NCBI RefSeq assembly: GCF_018332715.1
Contig: NZ_BOQP01000034.1
Span: 62,001 to 126,000, forward strand
Source of the DNA: Winogradskya consettensis
GTDB taxonomy: Bacteria; Actinomycetota; Actinomycetes; Mycobacteriales; Micromonosporaceae
Direction: 5' to 3'
Length of the DNA stretch: 64,000 bases
Shown here: piece by piece, positions 41,515-52,077 of the stretch
How the letters are laid out: each line of letters begins with the position of its first letter
Numbering within the stretch: the first letter of the stretch is position 1
Translations under genes and position numbers: made by a program
Notes under the pieces: model-generated
Database searches by the model: none
Told to the model about the DNA's origin: nothing
Seen by the model: only the letters and a program-made list of their open reading frames with translations

Positions 41515-42998
41515 GCAGCATCGAGGCCCTCTACGGGGTGTTCAACACCGGCCGGGTCCGGGTCGCGCTCCCGCTGGACGAGCTGCGCGAGGTCATCATG
41601 CGGCCGTCGAGCTTCACCGCGCTGCCGGTCACCGCCGAAGGCCTGCTCGGTGCGGTCAACCTGCGTCATGTCGTGATCCCGGTGCTGGACCTGTGCCGGC
41701 TCGCGGGCTACGAGGAGACCGACGAGTTCGGCAAGGTCATCGTCATCGTCTCCCGCGGTGACCAGCTGTTCGGCCTGCTCGCCGAGGAGATCGAGGGCGT
41801 CACCCGGATCACCGAGGAGGCCCTGCTCGAGACGTCGGTGGCCGGTGACCGGCCGGCGCTGTTCTCGCACACGTTCGAGCGGCCCGAGGACGGCGAGGTG
41901 GTGTCGCTGCTCGACGCGCAGGCCATCTCCCAGCTGCCCGGTGTACCGGTCGTGCGGGACAGCGGGACGCGTGGCACGGGGATCGAGCTCGGGGACATCA
42001 ACAGCGACAACTCCCGGCGTACGGTGCTGCTGTTGCGGTGTGGTCCGATCGGTCTCTGCATCGACGTGGGGCATGTGCACTCGGTCATCCCGCAGCTCAC
42101 CGTGCATCCCTCGCCGTTGGACGGTGGCACGTGCCGGGGCGTGGTGCACCTGCACGACAAGGCGGTGCCCGCCGTGGACCCGCTCCACATGCTGGGGCTG
42201 GGCAGCGTCCCGGACGACGGGAATCTGCGTGGGCTGGTCATCGCCCTGCCCCGGGGCCTGGTCGTGCTGACCGTCTCCGACATCGCCGACATCGCGTCCG
42301 TGCCGGTCGGGGACGTGCTGCCGCTGCCACCGGTCGGGATGCGCAAGGACGGCTTCCTCACCGGGGTGCTGCGGATCGAGTCGGGCGACCAGCACCTGTT
42401 GCTCGACGGCGAGGCGCTGCGTGCCGACGCGGAGCTGGATGCCCTGAGCAACCTGGGGGTGTCCCTGCCCGGCAAGGAGCACGTCGCGCCGCCGGCCTCG
42501 GTGACCAGCAAGGTCGCCGAGGAGAGCGAGGGCCCCGACGGGCGCCGGGTCGTCCCGAGCGTCCGCAAGTTCCTGACCTACAACGTCGGGATGGAGGCGG
42601 CCACGCCGCTGGGCCAGATCACCGAGATCGTGCCCTACCCGCAGCACGCGATCGCCCTCGACGGCGGCGGGCCGCTGCTCGGCATCTTCACGCATCGCAG
42701 GCTCTCGGTCCCGCTGCTCTCCCTGCCGGCCCTGCTCGGCATCTCGGAGCCACCCGACCCGGCCACCGCCCGGGTCCTGCTGATCGACGCGCCGACCGGG
42801 GAGCTGCTCGGCTTCGTCGTGCCCGCGCTGCACGCCATCGAGGACTCGGTCTGGGAGGAGAGCGCCCAGAAGGAGCACGCCGATCCGAGCGCGATGCTCC
42901 AGCGCGGTCCCCTGGTGAAGATCGGAACCGAGGCTCAGGGGCGGCTGCTGCCCAACATCGACCTCACCGAGCTGGCCGCGGCTGAACTGGTGGCGTGA
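41511..42998 (+). CDS. Triple CheW-domain coupling protein
   Basis: A 495-residue protein composed of three CheW-like domains: about 10-130 ([45 protein letters not shown]...[15 protein letters not shown]), about 165-310 ([22 protein letters not shown]...[16 protein letters not shown]) and about 345-480 ([22 protein letters not shown]). CheW couples receptors to CheA. Multi-CheW proteins are known but uncommon; the middle copy has lost several canonical residues. ATG overlaps the receptor stop, so it is co-expressed from the FliA-type promoter. No cheA is in the window. Confidence 0.9.
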   Translation: MSSIEALYGVFNTGRVRVALPLDELREVIMRPSSFTALPVTAEGLLGAVNLRHVVIPVLDLCRLAGYEETDEFGKVIVIVSRGDQLFGLLAEEIEGVTRITEEALLETSVAGDRPALFSHTFERPEDGEVVSLLDAQAISQLPGVPVVRDSGTRGTGIELGDINSDNSRRTVLLLRCGPIGLCIDVGHVHSVIPQLTVHPSPLDGGTCRGVVHLHDKAVPAVDPLHMLGLGSVPDDGNLRGLVIALPRGLVVLTVSDIADIASVPVGDVLPLPPVGMRKDGFLTGVLRIESGDQHLLLDGEALRADAELDALSNLGVSLPGKEHVAPPASVTSKVAEESEGPDGRRVVPSVRKFLTYNVGMEAATPLGQITEIVPYPQHAIALDGGGPLLGIFTHRRLSVPLLSLPALLGISEPPDPATARVLLIDAPTGELLGFVVPALHAIEDSVWEESAQKEHADPSAMLQRGPLVKIGTEAQGRLLPNIDLTELAAAELVA

Positions 42999-44259
42999 CG
43001 TCCTCCTCGTGCCTGACCTCCGTCGCGACCGGTGCCGGCATCGCGCTCGGCTCAGGGCTCTGCAGCTCCCGGGCGCGACGCTCCCGGGCCGGCCCCGACA
43101 ACAACTGACCCACGGCGACCAAGCCGCCGATCGCCGCGCAGGAGAGCCATAGCGCCGTATTGCCGGCGTGCTGCTGGACGAAGCCGCCGACGACCGGGGC
43201 GAGCGCGCCGGCCGCCGACCACGACAGCGAGTTGACGCCCACGTAGCGCCCGCGCAGCAGCGACGGAGACAGCTCGGCGACCAGGGCCGAGTTGGACGGG
43301 GTCTGCAGCATCTCGCCGAGCGTCCAGATCACCACGGTGACCACGTAGATCGAGACCGTGCCGGCGAACGCGTTGAGGCCGAAGCCGGCACCCATGACGA
43401 GCGTGGCCAGCGCGAGCACCCGGGACCGGTTGTGCCCCTCGACCAGCTTGGGGATGAAGAGCTGCCCCAGCACGATCATGATGCCGTTGACGGCGATCAC
43501 CCAGCCGTATGTCGCCGGGCTGAGGCCGTCGGAGGCCATCGCGATCGGCAGCGTCGACATGTGCTGCATCATCACGAGGACAATGAAGAAGTTCAGCGCC
43601 AGGAAGCTCACGAAGACCCGGTCCCGGAAGACCGTGCCCAGCCCCGGGCCGCCGCGCACCCGTCGCACCGCCGCCCGGACCGGTCGCGTCTCGGCCAGGA
43701 AGATCAGGCTGATCACGGCCGTGATCAGTGTCGTGCCGGCGTCGACCACGAAGAGCAGCAGGAAGTCGAACTTGGCGGCGATGCCGGCCAGGACGGCCGA
43801 GGTGGCGAATCCGAGGTTGATCGCCCAGTAGTTCAGCGAGTAGGCCCGCACCCGGTCCTTGTCCGGTACGACGTCGATCATCATCGCCTGGAACGCGGGC
43901 CGGACGCCCTCGGCGAACGTACCCAGCAAAAACGTGCCGATGATCAGCTGCCAGAAGCCCTGCGCGAAGCCGAGCGTCAGCATCAGCACCGCCGCACCGA
44001 ACTGGGCGGTCAGCATCGTCGGCCGGCGGCCCCAGCGGTCGGCGAGCACCCCGCCGGTCAGCGTGCCGGCCGCGCCGCCGACGCCGTAGGCGCCCAGTAC
44101 CAGGCCGGCCGAGCTCGGGGTGAAATGCAGGTCCTGGGTCAGGTAGATCGCCAGGTAGATGACGACGAACGAACCGAGGCGATTGATCAGCGTCCCGGTC
44201 CAGAGGAACCAGAACTGCCTCGGCAGCCCGCCGGCCGCTTCCCGCAACCACCCGCGCAC
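42964..44259 (-). CDS. MFS transporter
   Basis: A 431-residue membrane protein with about 12 hydrophobic segments and the MFS loop [15 protein letters not shown] (motif A between helices 2 and 3). The pattern resembles drug/multidrug exporters of the DHA1 type, but substrate cannot be inferred. GTG start at 44259. Its 3' end overlaps the converging CheW gene by 35 bp. Confidence 0.9.
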   Translation of the reverse strand: MRGWLREAAGGLPRQFWFLWTGTLINRLGSFVVIYLAIYLTQDLHFTPSSAGLVLGAYGVGGAAGTLTGGVLADRWGRRPTMLTAQFGAAVLMLTLGFAQGFWQLIIGTFLLGTFAEGVRPAFQAMMIDVVPDKDRVRAYSLNYWAINLGFATSAVLAGIAAKFDFLLLFVVDAGTTLITAVISLIFLAETRPVRAAVRRVRGGPGLGTVFRDRVFVSFLALNFFIVLVMMQHMSTLPIAMASDGLSPATYGWVIAVNGIMIVLGQLFIPKLVEGHNRSRVLALATLVMGAGFGLNAFAGTVSIYVVTVVIWTLGEMLQTPSNSALVAELSPSLLRGRYVGVNSLSWSAAGALAPVVGGFVQQHAGNTALWLSCAAIGGLVAVGQLLSGPARERRARELQSPEPSAMPAPVATEVRHEEDVTPPVQPRPAR

Positions 44260-44415
44260 GTGGTGACCCCCTGTGTTCGTGTAAGTACCGATAAACCTGG
44301 CAGGACTTACACGCTAGTGATCTACGCCCCGGCGCGCAGCCCGGTTTTGTTGTGGTGGCCGCCACCCTGCAGGGTCGGCGCACGTCGCGCATCGTGCTGG
44401 GGCAGGATGGAGGTC

Positions 44416-45162
44416 ATGACTGGGACTCTTGTGCTGCTGCGCCACGGCGAGAGCGAGTGGAACGCCAAGAACCTCTTCACCGGCTGGGTCGACGTCGACC
44501 TGAACGCCAAGGGGGAGACCGAGGCCCGCCGAGGCGGCGAGCTGCTCAAGGAGCAGGACCTGCTGCCGGACGTCGTGCACACCAGCTTGCTGCGTCGCGC
44601 GATCCGGACCAGCGAGATCGCACTGCACACCGCCGACCGCCACTGGATCCCGGTGAAGCGGTCCTGGCGGCTCAACGAGCGGCACTACGGCGCGCTGCAG
44701 GGCAAGGACAAGAAGCAGACCCTCGAACAGTACGGCGAGGAGCAGTTCATGCTCTGGCGCCGGTCGTACGACGTCCCGCCGCCCCCGATCGAGGACGGCA
44801 ACGAGTTCTCCCAGTTCGCCGATCCGCGCTACGCCGCCCTCCCGCCGGAGCTCAAGCCCCGCTCCGAGTGCCTCAAGGACGTCCTGCTCCGCGCGCTGCC
44901 CTACTGGTACGACGCGATCGTCCCCGACCTGATCGCCGGCAAGACGGTGCTGGTCGCGGCGCACGGCAACTCGCTGCGCGCGATCGTCAAGCACCTCGAC
45001 CAGATCTCCGACGAGGCCATCGCGAAGCTCAACATCCCCACGGGTATCCCGCTGCGCTACAACCTGGACGACGCCCTGCGCCCCCTCAACCCCGGCGGCG
45101 AGTACCTCGACCCCGAGACGGCCAAGGAAGCCGCTGCCGCGGTCGCCAACCAGGGTCGCTGA
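44416..45162 (+). CDS. gpmA: 2,3-bisphosphoglycerate-dependent phosphoglycerate mutase
   Basis: A 248-residue enzyme with the catalytic [12 protein letters not shown] (His10), [20 protein letters not shown], and the second His in [17 protein letters not shown]. It interconverts 3- and 2-phosphoglycerate in glycolysis. ATG 44416 is used; an in-frame ATG at 44407 would add three residues and cannot be excluded, since the GGAGG lies between them. Confidence 0.97.
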   Translation: MTGTLVLLRHGESEWNAKNLFTGWVDVDLNAKGETEARRGGELLKEQDLLPDVVHTSLLRRAIRTSEIALHTADRHWIPVKRSWRLNERHYGALQGKDKKQTLEQYGEEQFMLWRRSYDVPPPPIEDGNEFSQFADPRYAALPPELKPRSECLKDVLLRALPYWYDAIVPDLIAGKTVLVAAHGNSLRAIVKHLDQISDEAIAKLNIPTGIPLRYNLDDALRPLNPGGEYLDPETAKEAAAAVANQGR

Positions 45163-45171
45163 GGTTTCACA

Positions 45172-45205
45172 AAAAGCCGGGATGCCCCGTGGCATCCCGG
45201 CTTTT
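45172..45205. terminator. Bidirectional terminator gpmA/phoU
   Basis: Perfect 15-bp stem AAAAGCCGGGATGCC/GGCATCCCGGCTTTT with loop CCGT between converging genes. T-run in both directions. Confidence 0.95.
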
Positions 45206-45217
45206 GCGTGTCTTCGG

Positions 45218-45874
45218 TCAGGCTTCCTGAGCGGTCACCGGCTGACCGGTGATCAGGTAGATCATCTGCGCGCCGGAGTTGACGGCGTGGTCGGCGTAGC
45301 GCTCGTAGAAGCGGCCCAGCAGAGCACCGTCGATCGCGGTCTCGGCGCCGTAGGGCCAGTCGTCGGCAAGCATGACCTTGAAGAGCTCACGCTCCAGGTC
45401 ATCCATCGCGTCGTCGTCCTTGTCCAGCTCCGCTGCCAGGTCGGCGTCGGGCGTGGCGAGGACGGTGGCCATCTTCTCGGCCATCCGGTCCGCGACATCG
45501 CCCATCTGGCGGAATACCGGGCGCAGCTCGGCGGGCACGGCCGGCGACGGGTGGCGGCGCAGGGCGGTCTTGGCGACGTGCTCGGCCAGGTCACCCATCC
45601 GCTCGAGGTCGGCGGAGATGTGCAGGGCGGTGATGACCATCCGCAGGTCGGAGGCGACCGGCGCCTGGCGGGCGATGGTGTCGGCCACCTTCGTCTCCAC
45701 CTGGGTGTAGAGCTCGTCAACTTCGGCGTCACGGGCCAGGACGGACTCGGCGGCCTCCCGGTCGGCGGTCAGCAGGGCGGTGGTCGCCTTGCGAAGCGCA
45801 GCGCGCACCGCCTCTGCCATGGTCACCAGCAGGCGACTGACCTCGGTGAGGTCGGCCTGGAACTCCTCGCGCAT
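45218..45874 (-). CDS. phoU: PhoU, phosphate-signalling regulator
   Basis: A 218-residue all-helical protein with two PhoU repeats: MREEFQADLTEVSRLLVTMAEAVRAALRKATTALLTADREAAESVLARDAEVDELY and DLRMVITALHISADLERMGDLAEHVAKTAL (metal-binding E/DxxxD type), and FYERYADHAVNSGAQMIYLITG. PhoU restrains the phosphate sensor kinase and Pst transport. Divergent from senX3-regX3, its expected partners. Confidence 0.95.
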   Translation of the reverse strand: MREEFQADLTEVSRLLVTMAEAVRAALRKATTALLTADREAAESVLARDAEVDELYTQVETKVADTIARQAPVASDLRMVITALHISADLERMGDLAEHVAKTALRRHPSPAVPAELRPVFRQMGDVADRMAEKMATVLATPDADLAAELDKDDDAMDDLERELFKVMLADDWPYGAETAIDGALLGRFYERYADHAVNSGAQMIYLITGQPVTAQEA

Positions 45875-46094
45875 GTTGTAATCCCGGGGTCGTGGGCCGC
45901 CCGCCGGTGCGGCAGGCAGCCGTGGTGAGCAGGGCTTGCATGGGTGCTGCAGGGGTCACGCTATGAGGGTCCGGCGGCGTGGACGTGAACGGCGGTGAAC
46001 GACGCCGGACCGGGTGATGAACATTCTTCGAAGCGCGCCGGATTTGTCCGGTTAGCCGTACGGTCCAGGTAAACAATGACCCTACGATCGCTGC

Positions 46095-47399
46095 GTGGAC
46101 ACGGTGCTCGGCATAGCCCTTCTTCTCATCGCGCTCGCCGTCGGTGTGGCGGCAGGGCTGTTGCTGTCCCGCATCGGCAGGTCCGGCTCGCCCGAGCGAG
46201 CCGCCGACCCGACGCCGTCCAAGCCGATCGAGGGGGGACGAAAGATCGACACCGAGGATGAGCGCGGCGGGAAGTCCGGGCTCAAGGGCCTGGGCCGCAA
46301 GAGCCTCGACTCGCTAAGAGTAGGCGTGGTCGTGCTCGACGGCGAGGATCAACCCGTTCTCGTCAACCCCGCCGCACGGGCGATGGGGCTGCTCCGCTCC
46401 GGCGGCGCCCCGGGCACGATCGCCGCGCACCCGATTCTGCGTACGCTCGCGGGGCAGGTCCGCCGCACCGGGGTCCGCCGCGAGGTGGAGCTCGATCTGC
46501 CCCGCGGCCGGGCCGGCAGCGCCAGCGCCCCGCTCGGCCTGCACCTGCGCGCGGTCGCCCTCAACTCGACGCACGTCGCGGTCGAGGCCGCCGACGTGAC
46601 CGAGTCGCACCGCCTGGCCCGGGTCCGGCGAGACTTCGTGGCGAACGTGAGTCACGAGCTCAAGACCCCGATCGGCGCGCTGCAACTGCTGGCCGAGGCG
46701 CTGCTCGACGCCACCGAGCTGCCCGAGACCCCGCCCGAGGAACGATCGGAGGACCTGATCGCCGCCCGGCGCTTCGCCGAGCGGATCCACCACGAGTCCG
46801 CGCGGATGGGCCGGCTGGTCAACGAGCTCCTGGAGCTCACCCGGCTGCAGGGTGCGGAACCGCTGCCGACGCCCGAGCCGGTCGCCCTGGACTGGGTCAT
46901 CGCCGAGGTCGTCGACCGCACCCGCACCACCTCGTCGGCGAAGAACATCGAGGTCGTCTATACCGGGCCGAAGGGTGCCACGGTGTACGGCAGCGACAGC
47001 CAGGTCGCCACCGCGGTCACCAACCTGGTGGAGAACGCGATCGCGTACTCGGGTGAGGACACCCGGGTCGCGCTCACCATGCGTCAGGACGAGGACTGGA
47101 TCGAGATCGACGTCACCGACCAGGGCATCGGCATCGCGCCGCACGACGTCGACCGGATCTTCGAGCGGTTCTACCGCGCTGACCAGGCACGATCCCGTTC
47201 CACCGGCGGCACGGGGCTCGGCCTGGCCATCGTCAAGCACATCGCTACGAACCACGGTGGCCGGGTCGCGGTCTCCAGCACACTTGGTGGTGGTTCGACA
47301 TTCACACTGCGCCTACCGGCGCGACCCCCGGAATCCCCGCTGCCGTTACCGGCGGCTATTGAGATCGAGTCCGGCGCGGCCGGACTTCCTTCGGCCTGA
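46095..47399 (+). CDS. senX3: SenX3-type phosphate sensor histidine kinase
   Basis: A 434-residue kinase: one N-terminal membrane helix (about 4-25), a PAS-like region (SLRVGVVVLDGEDQPVLVNPAARAMGLL), HisKA with His187 (VANVSHELKTPIGALQLL), and HATPase (about 295-410; NLVENAIAYSGEDT, GTGLGLAIVKHIATNHGG). Matches SenX3/PhoR in length and order. It phosphorylates RegX3 when phosphate is scarce. GTG start 46095; regX3 follows by 29 bp. Confidence 0.92.
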   Translation: MDTVLGIALLLIALAVGVAAGLLLSRIGRSGSPERAADPTPSKPIEGGRKIDTEDERGGKSGLKGLGRKSLDSLRVGVVVLDGEDQPVLVNPAARAMGLLRSGGAPGTIAAHPILRTLAGQVRRTGVRREVELDLPRGRAGSASAPLGLHLRAVALNSTHVAVEAADVTESHRLARVRRDFVANVSHELKTPIGALQLLAEALLDATELPETPPEERSEDLIAARRFAERIHHESARMGRLVNELLELTRLQGAEPLPTPEPVALDWVIAEVVDRTRTTSSAKNIEVVYTGPKGATVYGSDSQVATAVTNLVENAIAYSGEDTRVALTMRQDEDWIEIDVTDQGIGIAPHDVDRIFERFYRADQARSRSTGGTGLGLAIVKHIATNHGGRVAVSSTLGGGSTFTLRLPARPPESPLPLPAAIEIESGAAGLPSA

Positions 47400-47428
47400 C
47401 GGCCGGCGGAGTAGGAAAGGAACCCCCA

Positions 47429-48112
47429 TTGGCTCGCGTGCTCGTGGTCGAGGATGAGGAGTCGTTCTCCGACGCCCTGTCGTACATGCTCCGCAAGGAG
47501 GGCTTCGAGGTATCGGTCGCTGCGACCGGCACCTCGGCGCTGACCCAGTTCGACCGGACCGGCGCCGACATCGTGTTGCTCGACCTGATGCTGCCCGAGA
47601 TGTCCGGCACCGAGGTGTGCCGTCAGCTCCGGCAGCGCTCCGCCGTACCGATCATCATGGTGACCGCCCGGGACAGCGAGATCGACAAGGTCGTCGGTCT
47701 CGAGATAGGTGCCGACGACTACGTCACCAAGCCCTACTCGCCCCGCGAGCTGGTCGCCCGAATCCGGGCGGTCCTGCGCCGCCAGGGCACCGAGGCCGCC
47801 GAGGTGACGACGCCGACGCTGGCGGCGGGCCCGGTCCGGATGGATGTGGAACGCCACGTCGTGACGGTTGACGGCGCCGGGGTGCAGTTGCCGCTGAAGG
47901 AGTTCGAGCTGCTCGAGCTTCTGCTGCGCAACGCCGGCCGGGTCCTGACCCGCGGTCAGCTCATCGACCGGGTCTGGGGAGCCGACTACGTCGGCGACAC
48001 CAAGACGCTGGACGTGCACGTCAAGCGGCTGCGGTCCAAGGTCGAGCCGGAGCCGTCGGCGCCGCGCTACATCGTGACGGTGCGTGGTCTGGGCTACAAG
48101 TTCGAACCGTGA
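47429..48112 (+). CDS. regX3: RegX3-type response regulator (phosphate regulon)
   Basis: A 227-residue OmpR/PhoB-family regulator: receiver with Asp52 (VLLDLMLPEMSG) and Lys in TKPYSPREL, then a winged-helix DNA-binding domain (LKEFELLELLLRNAGRVLTRGQLIDRVWG...VKRLRSKVEP). Controls pho genes; PhoU divergent gene is a probable target. TTG start 47429 preceded by AAAGGAA. Confidence 0.94.
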   Translation: MARVLVVEDEESFSDALSYMLRKEGFEVSVAATGTSALTQFDRTGADIVLLDLMLPEMSGTEVCRQLRQRSAVPIIMVTARDSEIDKVVGLEIGADDYVTKPYSPRELVARIRAVLRRQGTEAAEVTTPTLAAGPVRMDVERHVVTVDGAGVQLPLKEFELLELLLRNAGRVLTRGQLIDRVWGADYVGDTKTLDVHVKRLRSKVEPEPSAPRYIVTVRGLGYKFEP

Positions 48113-48126
48113 TCGTCATGTGAAAA

Positions 48127-48154
48127 AACGGGGGCACCGATCGGTGCCCCCGTT
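48127..48154. terminator. Terminator after regX3
   Basis: 28-bp near-perfect palindrome AACGGGGGCACC-GATC-GGTGCCCCCGTT with six A before it (T-run in the opposite direction). It lies between converging regX3 and the Cys-rich gene. Confidence 0.92.
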
Positions 48155-48165
48155 CTTCGTCACGG

Positions 48166-49035
48166 TCAGATGGGCGGGGTCGCCGGTTCCTTGCCGCCGG
48201 GCTGCTTCGCCGCGGCGATGGCCCTCGCGGCCACGGTCGCCGGGTGCTCCGCGACGAGACCGGCCGCCAGCCGGGCAGCGCACAACCGGGAGAGCTCGTC
48301 GTACGCGTCCTGGCCGACCAGCGCGATCAGCTCCGGGCCGTACGACTGGTACATCGGCTCGGTGCCCACGTGCGCGTCCGGTGAGGACGTGCACCACCAG
48401 TCGAGGTCGTGCCCGCCCGGGCCCCAGCCGCGCCGATCAAACTCGGTCAGCGTCGAGAGCAGGTACTTCGTGCCGTCCGGCCGCTTGGTCCAGTCCTGTT
48501 CGCGGCGCACCGGGAGCTGCCAGCAGACGTCCGGCTTGTAGGTCAGCGGGTGCACCCCGTCGCGCAGCGCCTGGGCGTGCAGCGCGCAGCCACCCCCACC
48601 GGCGAAATCGGCGTCGTTGAGGAACACGCACGGACCGTCCGCGGACTGGGTGGCCGTGCGGCGGGCCGGTTTCGACCCGTCGATCGTGTCCATCTCGGTG
48701 TAATTCTTGAACCCGCGCCGGTAGTGCTGCCAGGTCTCGGGCGTCAGCTTGGCGGCCGCGCTCTTCGTCCTGGTCTCGTCGTCGGCGTCGGTGAAGAACG
48801 CGCCGTGCGAACAACAGCCGTCCTGCGCGCGGCCCGCGATGATGCCGTGACACGCGGACCCGAAGACGCAGGTCCAGCGGGACAGCAGCCAGGTCAGGTC
48901 GGCGCGGACCACGTGCTGGTCGTCGGCCGGGTCGGTGAACTCGATCCATTCGCGAGGGAAGTCGAGTTCGACCTCTCGGGCGCGGGCGGCGGCCGCGTCA
49001 TCCATCACGATGCGAAGCTGGGTGCGGCGACTCAC
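48166..49035 (-). CDS. Conserved hypothetical Cys-rich protein
   Basis: A 289-residue protein I cannot assign. Cysteines cluster in [30 protein letters not shown] and [13 protein letters not shown], suggesting metal or iron-sulfur binding reminiscent of the YkgJ/DUF3109-type clusters. The N-terminus is [22 protein letters not shown] and it has no signal peptide. GTG 49035 chosen; an ATG at 49005 would remove ten residues. Gene converges on regX3 and diverges from the TIM-barrel gene. Confidence 0.75.
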   Translation of the reverse strand: MSRRTQLRIVMDDAAAARAREVELDFPREWIEFTDPADDQHVVRADLTWLLSRWTCVFGSACHGIIAGRAQDGCCSHGAFFTDADDETRTKSAAAKLTPETWQHYRRGFKNYTEMDTIDGSKPARRTATQSADGPCVFLNDADFAGGGGCALHAQALRDGVHPLTYKPDVCWQLPVRREQDWTKRPDGTKYLLSTLTEFDRRGWGPGGHDLDWWCTSSPDAHVGTEPMYQSYGPELIALVGQDAYDELSRLCAARLAAGLVAEHPATVAARAIAAAKQPGGKEPATPPI

Positions 49036-49104
49036 CTGGCACAGCGTACGCGCGTCTGCCCTGCACAACCGCGCAGCGGGGCCCTTCCGTGCAGGACAGT
49101 GGCG

Positions 49105-49959
49105 GTGGTGACTGACCGGACTACCCTTTGCTACGTGACTTCGGATGTCCCCGTGCTCCTGTCCAGTTCCTCGGTCTTCCCCGAGCCGACCTCGGCTGCG
49201 TTCGAGATGGCGGCCACGGTGGGTTACGACGGCGTGGAGGTCATGGTCTGGACCGACGCGGTCAGCCAGGACGCCGGTGCACTCCAGGGCCTGGCCAAGC
49301 ACTACGGCGTGCCGGTGCTCTCGGTCCACGCGCCGTGCCTGCTGGTCACCCAGCGGGTCTGGAGCCCGGACCCGTGGGAACGGCTCAACCGCGCGGCCGA
49401 GCTCGCCGAGTCGCTCGAAGCCCCCACGGTCGTGGTGCACCCGCCGTTCAGCTGGCAGCGGGACTACGCGCGCAACTTCGAGCCGGGGCTGGCCAAGGTG
49501 CAGGCCCGGCATCCGGACATCACTTTCGCGATCGAGAACATGTTTCCCGTACGCATGGCGGGGCGGAATTTTGTGCCCTACACCCCGGGATGGGATCCGA
49601 CGGAGGTCGGCTTCGACGCGTACACGCTGGATCTGTCGCACTGTGCGGCCGCGCGCATCGACTCGATGGAGCTGGCCGACCGGATGGGTGCCGGTCTCAA
49701 ACACGTGCACCTCGGTGACGGCACCGGCGAGGGGCGCGACGAGCACCTGGTGCCCGGGCGCGGCACGCAGCCGTGCGCCGAGCTGCTGCAGTCGCTGTCG
49801 GCCCGCGGGTTCCGGGGCTCGGTGGCGCTCGAGGTCAGCACCCGCAAGGTGGCCAACCGCGAGGTTCGCGTTCAGGACCTGCGCGAGTCGCTCGAGTTTG
49901 CCCGGCGCCACCTCGCGCCGACCCCATCGGGAAGCCAGGCGTTCTCTAGGCCGGCGTGA
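49105..49959 (+). CDS. Sugar phosphate isomerase/epimerase-like TIM-barrel protein
   Basis: A protein of about 284 residues with the AP-endonuclease-2/xylose-isomerase-like barrel: [52 protein letters not shown] (metal Glu), [29 protein letters not shown] and VALEVSTRK. Metal-binding His/Asp/Glu positions look intact. The substrate is unknown. Starts GTG 49105, 49108 or 49135 are possible. It overlaps the converging CGNR gene by 14 bp. Confidence 0.83.
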   Translation: MVTDRTTLCYVTSDVPVLLSSSSVFPEPTSAAFEMAATVGYDGVEVMVWTDAVSQDAGALQGLAKHYGVPVLSVHAPCLLVTQRVWSPDPWERLNRAAELAESLEAPTVVVHPPFSWQRDYARNFEPGLAKVQARHPDITFAIENMFPVRMAGRNFVPYTPGWDPTEVGFDAYTLDLSHCAAARIDSMELADRMGAGLKHVHLGDGTGEGRDEHLVPGRGTQPCAELLQSLSARGFRGSVALEVSTRKVANREVRVQDLRESLEFARRHLAPTPSGSQAFSRPA

Positions 49960-50482
49960 GTGTTGCCGCGCGCTTACGGGCGCGGTGGGCGGCGACGTGG
50001 GAGCGGGTCGCGCAGCGCTCCGAGCAGAAGCGCCGGCAGTTGTTGGACGACGTGTCCAGATAGACGTTGCCGCAGCGCTCGTCCGCGCAGATGCCGAAGC
50101 GCGCGCTGCCGTATTCGCACAGCCACACCGACAGGCCCCAGACCGCGCCGGCCAGATATTCCGCGCTGACCAGGGCGCCGCGCCCGGTGACGTGCATGTG
50201 CCAGTCCCCGGCGTCGTGCCCGGAGATGCGGGGCTGCACCGGGTAGGCCTCGAGCAGGGAGTTGAGCTCGGTGACGGCCTCGGCGTCGCGGCCGCTCGTG
50301 CCGTACTCGAAGACGTCGCGCAGCCGTCGCTGGGCCCGGCGCAGCGCTGCCAGGTCCTTGTCAGTGACCTCGGCGCCCATCCAGGCCAGTTCCCCGTCGA
50401 ACATCGCCTTGAGCCCATCGAGGTCGTCCAGGCCGGCGTTGACGAGGTCGACGGCCGTACGCGCGTACGCATCGAAGTTCAC
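49946..50482 (-). CDS. ABATE/CGNR zinc-finger transcription-factor-like protein
   Basis: A 178-residue protein starting [17 protein letters not shown] (N-terminal stress-sensing domain of the RsrR-like/ABATE family) and ending in the CGNR finger: [43 protein letters not shown]. The Cys-x4-CGNxxxD...FCSxxC pattern is diagnostic. Probably DNA-binding; target unknown. GTG start 50482. Confidence 0.88.
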   Translation of the reverse strand: MNFDAYARTAVDLVNAGLDDLDGLKAMFDGELAWMGAEVTDKDLAALRRAQRRLRDVFEYGTSGRDAEAVTELNSLLEAYPVQPRISGHDAGDWHMHVTGRGALVSAEYLAGAVWGLSVWLCEYGSARFGICADERCGNVYLDTSSNNCRRFCSERCATRSHVAAHRARKRAATLTPA

Positions 50483-50571
50483 CCGACAACCGTAGCCGCC
50501 CCCATCCGTTACGAACACGGTCGAGACATGGTTACCGCGACCCGGAGCGGCCCGGGTTATACGCTCGGCAC

Positions 50572-51492
50572 ATGCTCCGATCCGTCTTTCTCGCCGCCGC
50601 CGGGTCGTCCCGGATGGAGCGGCTGATCTCCTCGGTCCCGGTCAGCAAGGGGATCGTCCAGCGGTTCGTCGCGGGGGCGGGGGCCGACGACGCGTTGCGG
50701 ACCAGCCGGGTGCTCGCCGACGACGGCCTCGCGGTCAGCCTGGACCACCTCGGTGAGGACACCCTGACCGCCGAGCAGGCCGCCGCGACCAGGGATCAGT
50801 ACCTGCTGCTGCTCGGCCGGCTCAAGAGCGCAGGACTGACCCCGGCGGCCGAGGTGAGCCTCAAACTCTCGGCGGTCGGCCAGAAACTCGACGACAAGAT
50901 GGCGTACGAGTACGCGAGCGCGATCTGCGCCGCCGCGGCCGAGGCGGGAACCACGGTGACCCTCGACGCCGAGGACCACTCGACCACCGATTCGACGCTC
51001 GAGATCCTCTCCGAGCTGCGCAGGGACTACCCCAGCACCGGTGCTGTCCTGCAGGCCTACCTGCGGCGCACCGAGGGGGACTGCCGCGAGCTCGCCACCG
51101 CCGGGTCGCGGGTGCGGCTCTGCAAGGGCGCCTACGCCGAGCCCGAATCGGTCGCCTACCAGTCGGCGCTGGACGTCGACAAGGCGTATGTGCGCTGCCT
51201 CAACATCCTGATGTCCGGTGCGGGCTACCCGATGGTCGCCACGCACGACCCGCGGCTGATCGCGATCGCGGAGGACCGGGCACGCTGGTTCGACCGTCAG
51301 TCGGACGAGTTCGAGTTTCAACTGCTCTTCGGCGTACGCCCGGAGGAGCAGACGCGGCTCGCCGCGGCCGGCCACACCGTGCGGGTCTACGTACCCTACG
51401 GCGACCAGTGGTACGGCTACCTGATGCGCCGCCTCGCCGAGCGTCCCGCCAACGTCGCGTTCTTCGGCAGGGCCCTGACAAGCAAAAAGTGA
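50572..51492 (+). CDS. Proline dehydrogenase
   Basis: A 306-residue monofunctional PRODH: FVAGAGADDALRTSRVLADDGLAVSLDHLGED, EVSLKLSAVGQKLDD, VTLDAEDHSTTDSTL, AVLQAYLRRTEGDC, VRLCKGAYAEPESVAYQ, MVATHDPRLI, FQLLFGVRPEEQ and YVPYGDQWYGYLMRRLAERPAN. FAD-binding and substrate residues (YLRR, RRLAER) are conserved. It oxidises proline to pyrroline-5-carboxylate. The usual partner P5C dehydrogenase is not adjacent. Confidence 0.96.
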   Translation: MLRSVFLAAAGSSRMERLISSVPVSKGIVQRFVAGAGADDALRTSRVLADDGLAVSLDHLGEDTLTAEQAAATRDQYLLLLGRLKSAGLTPAAEVSLKLSAVGQKLDDKMAYEYASAICAAAAEAGTTVTLDAEDHSTTDSTLEILSELRRDYPSTGAVLQAYLRRTEGDCRELATAGSRVRLCKGAYAEPESVAYQSALDVDKAYVRCLNILMSGAGYPMVATHDPRLIAIAEDRARWFDRQSDEFEFQLLFGVRPEEQTRLAAAGHTVRVYVPYGDQWYGYLMRRLAERPANVAFFGRALTSKK

Positions 51493-51667
51493 CCCCTTTG
51501 GGCGACTTCGTGCGCGTGGCGGCTTGACTTCTCGGGTGCGATTTCACGGAACGTAGCGCGATGGTCACAGAGGTCTCGATACCGTACTGATGACACGCGC
51601 GCCCGTCAGCCACGTCGCGACAGTCCAGCCGTGGTGAGGGCGCCTGCGAAAGGATCGGTGCGAGGAG

Positions 51668-51883
51668 ATGACGGGTCCAGCAACCCAGACGGAGGAGCGC
51701 CTCGCTGAGGTGCGCTTCCTCACCGTCGCCGAGGTCGCCGCGCTCATGCGGGTCTCCAAGATGACCGTGTATCGGCTGGTGCACGGCGGCGAGCTCAGTG
51801 CGGTACGGGTGGGCCGGTCGTTCCGGGTGCCCGAACACGCGGTTCACACGTACCTGCGTGGGGCGTTCTCGCAAACCGCCTGA
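51668..51883 (+). CDS. bldC: BldC-like small MerR-type DNA-binding protein
   Basis: A 71-residue helix-turn-helix protein: FLTVAEVAALMRVSKMTVYRLVHGGELSAVRVGRSFRVPEHAVHTYL, essentially the BldC form (68 residues in Streptomyces), which binds DNA as cooperative head-to-tail multimers and keeps cells in vegetative growth. GAGGAG precedes ATG 51668. It lies next to the bS22 gene. Confidence 0.92.
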   Translation: MTGPATQTEERLAEVRFLTVAEVAALMRVSKMTVYRLVHGGELSAVRVGRSFRVPEHAVHTYLRGAFSQTA

Positions 51884-52077
51884 GGCGTGCCCGAGGGCGC
51901 TCAGCAGGGGCCGTGTTGGTCCCACGCGGGAGGGGCGGCTACGCTGGTGCGGTTCGCCCCGTGATAGCTCGTGTGCGTTTGGCGCCGCGGCTGAGGGGCA
52001 AACCGCTAGCAGTCCGGTCGGTGCGTGTTTTCACGCGCGCCGCGGCCGGCCCCACATGGTTTCGAGAGGCATGACGT

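Noticed and set aside
49135-49137. GTG at 49135 as the start of the TIM-barrel gene
   Set aside because: Possible, but there is no ribosome site before it, while AGGA lies upstream of the GTG pair at 49105/49108.
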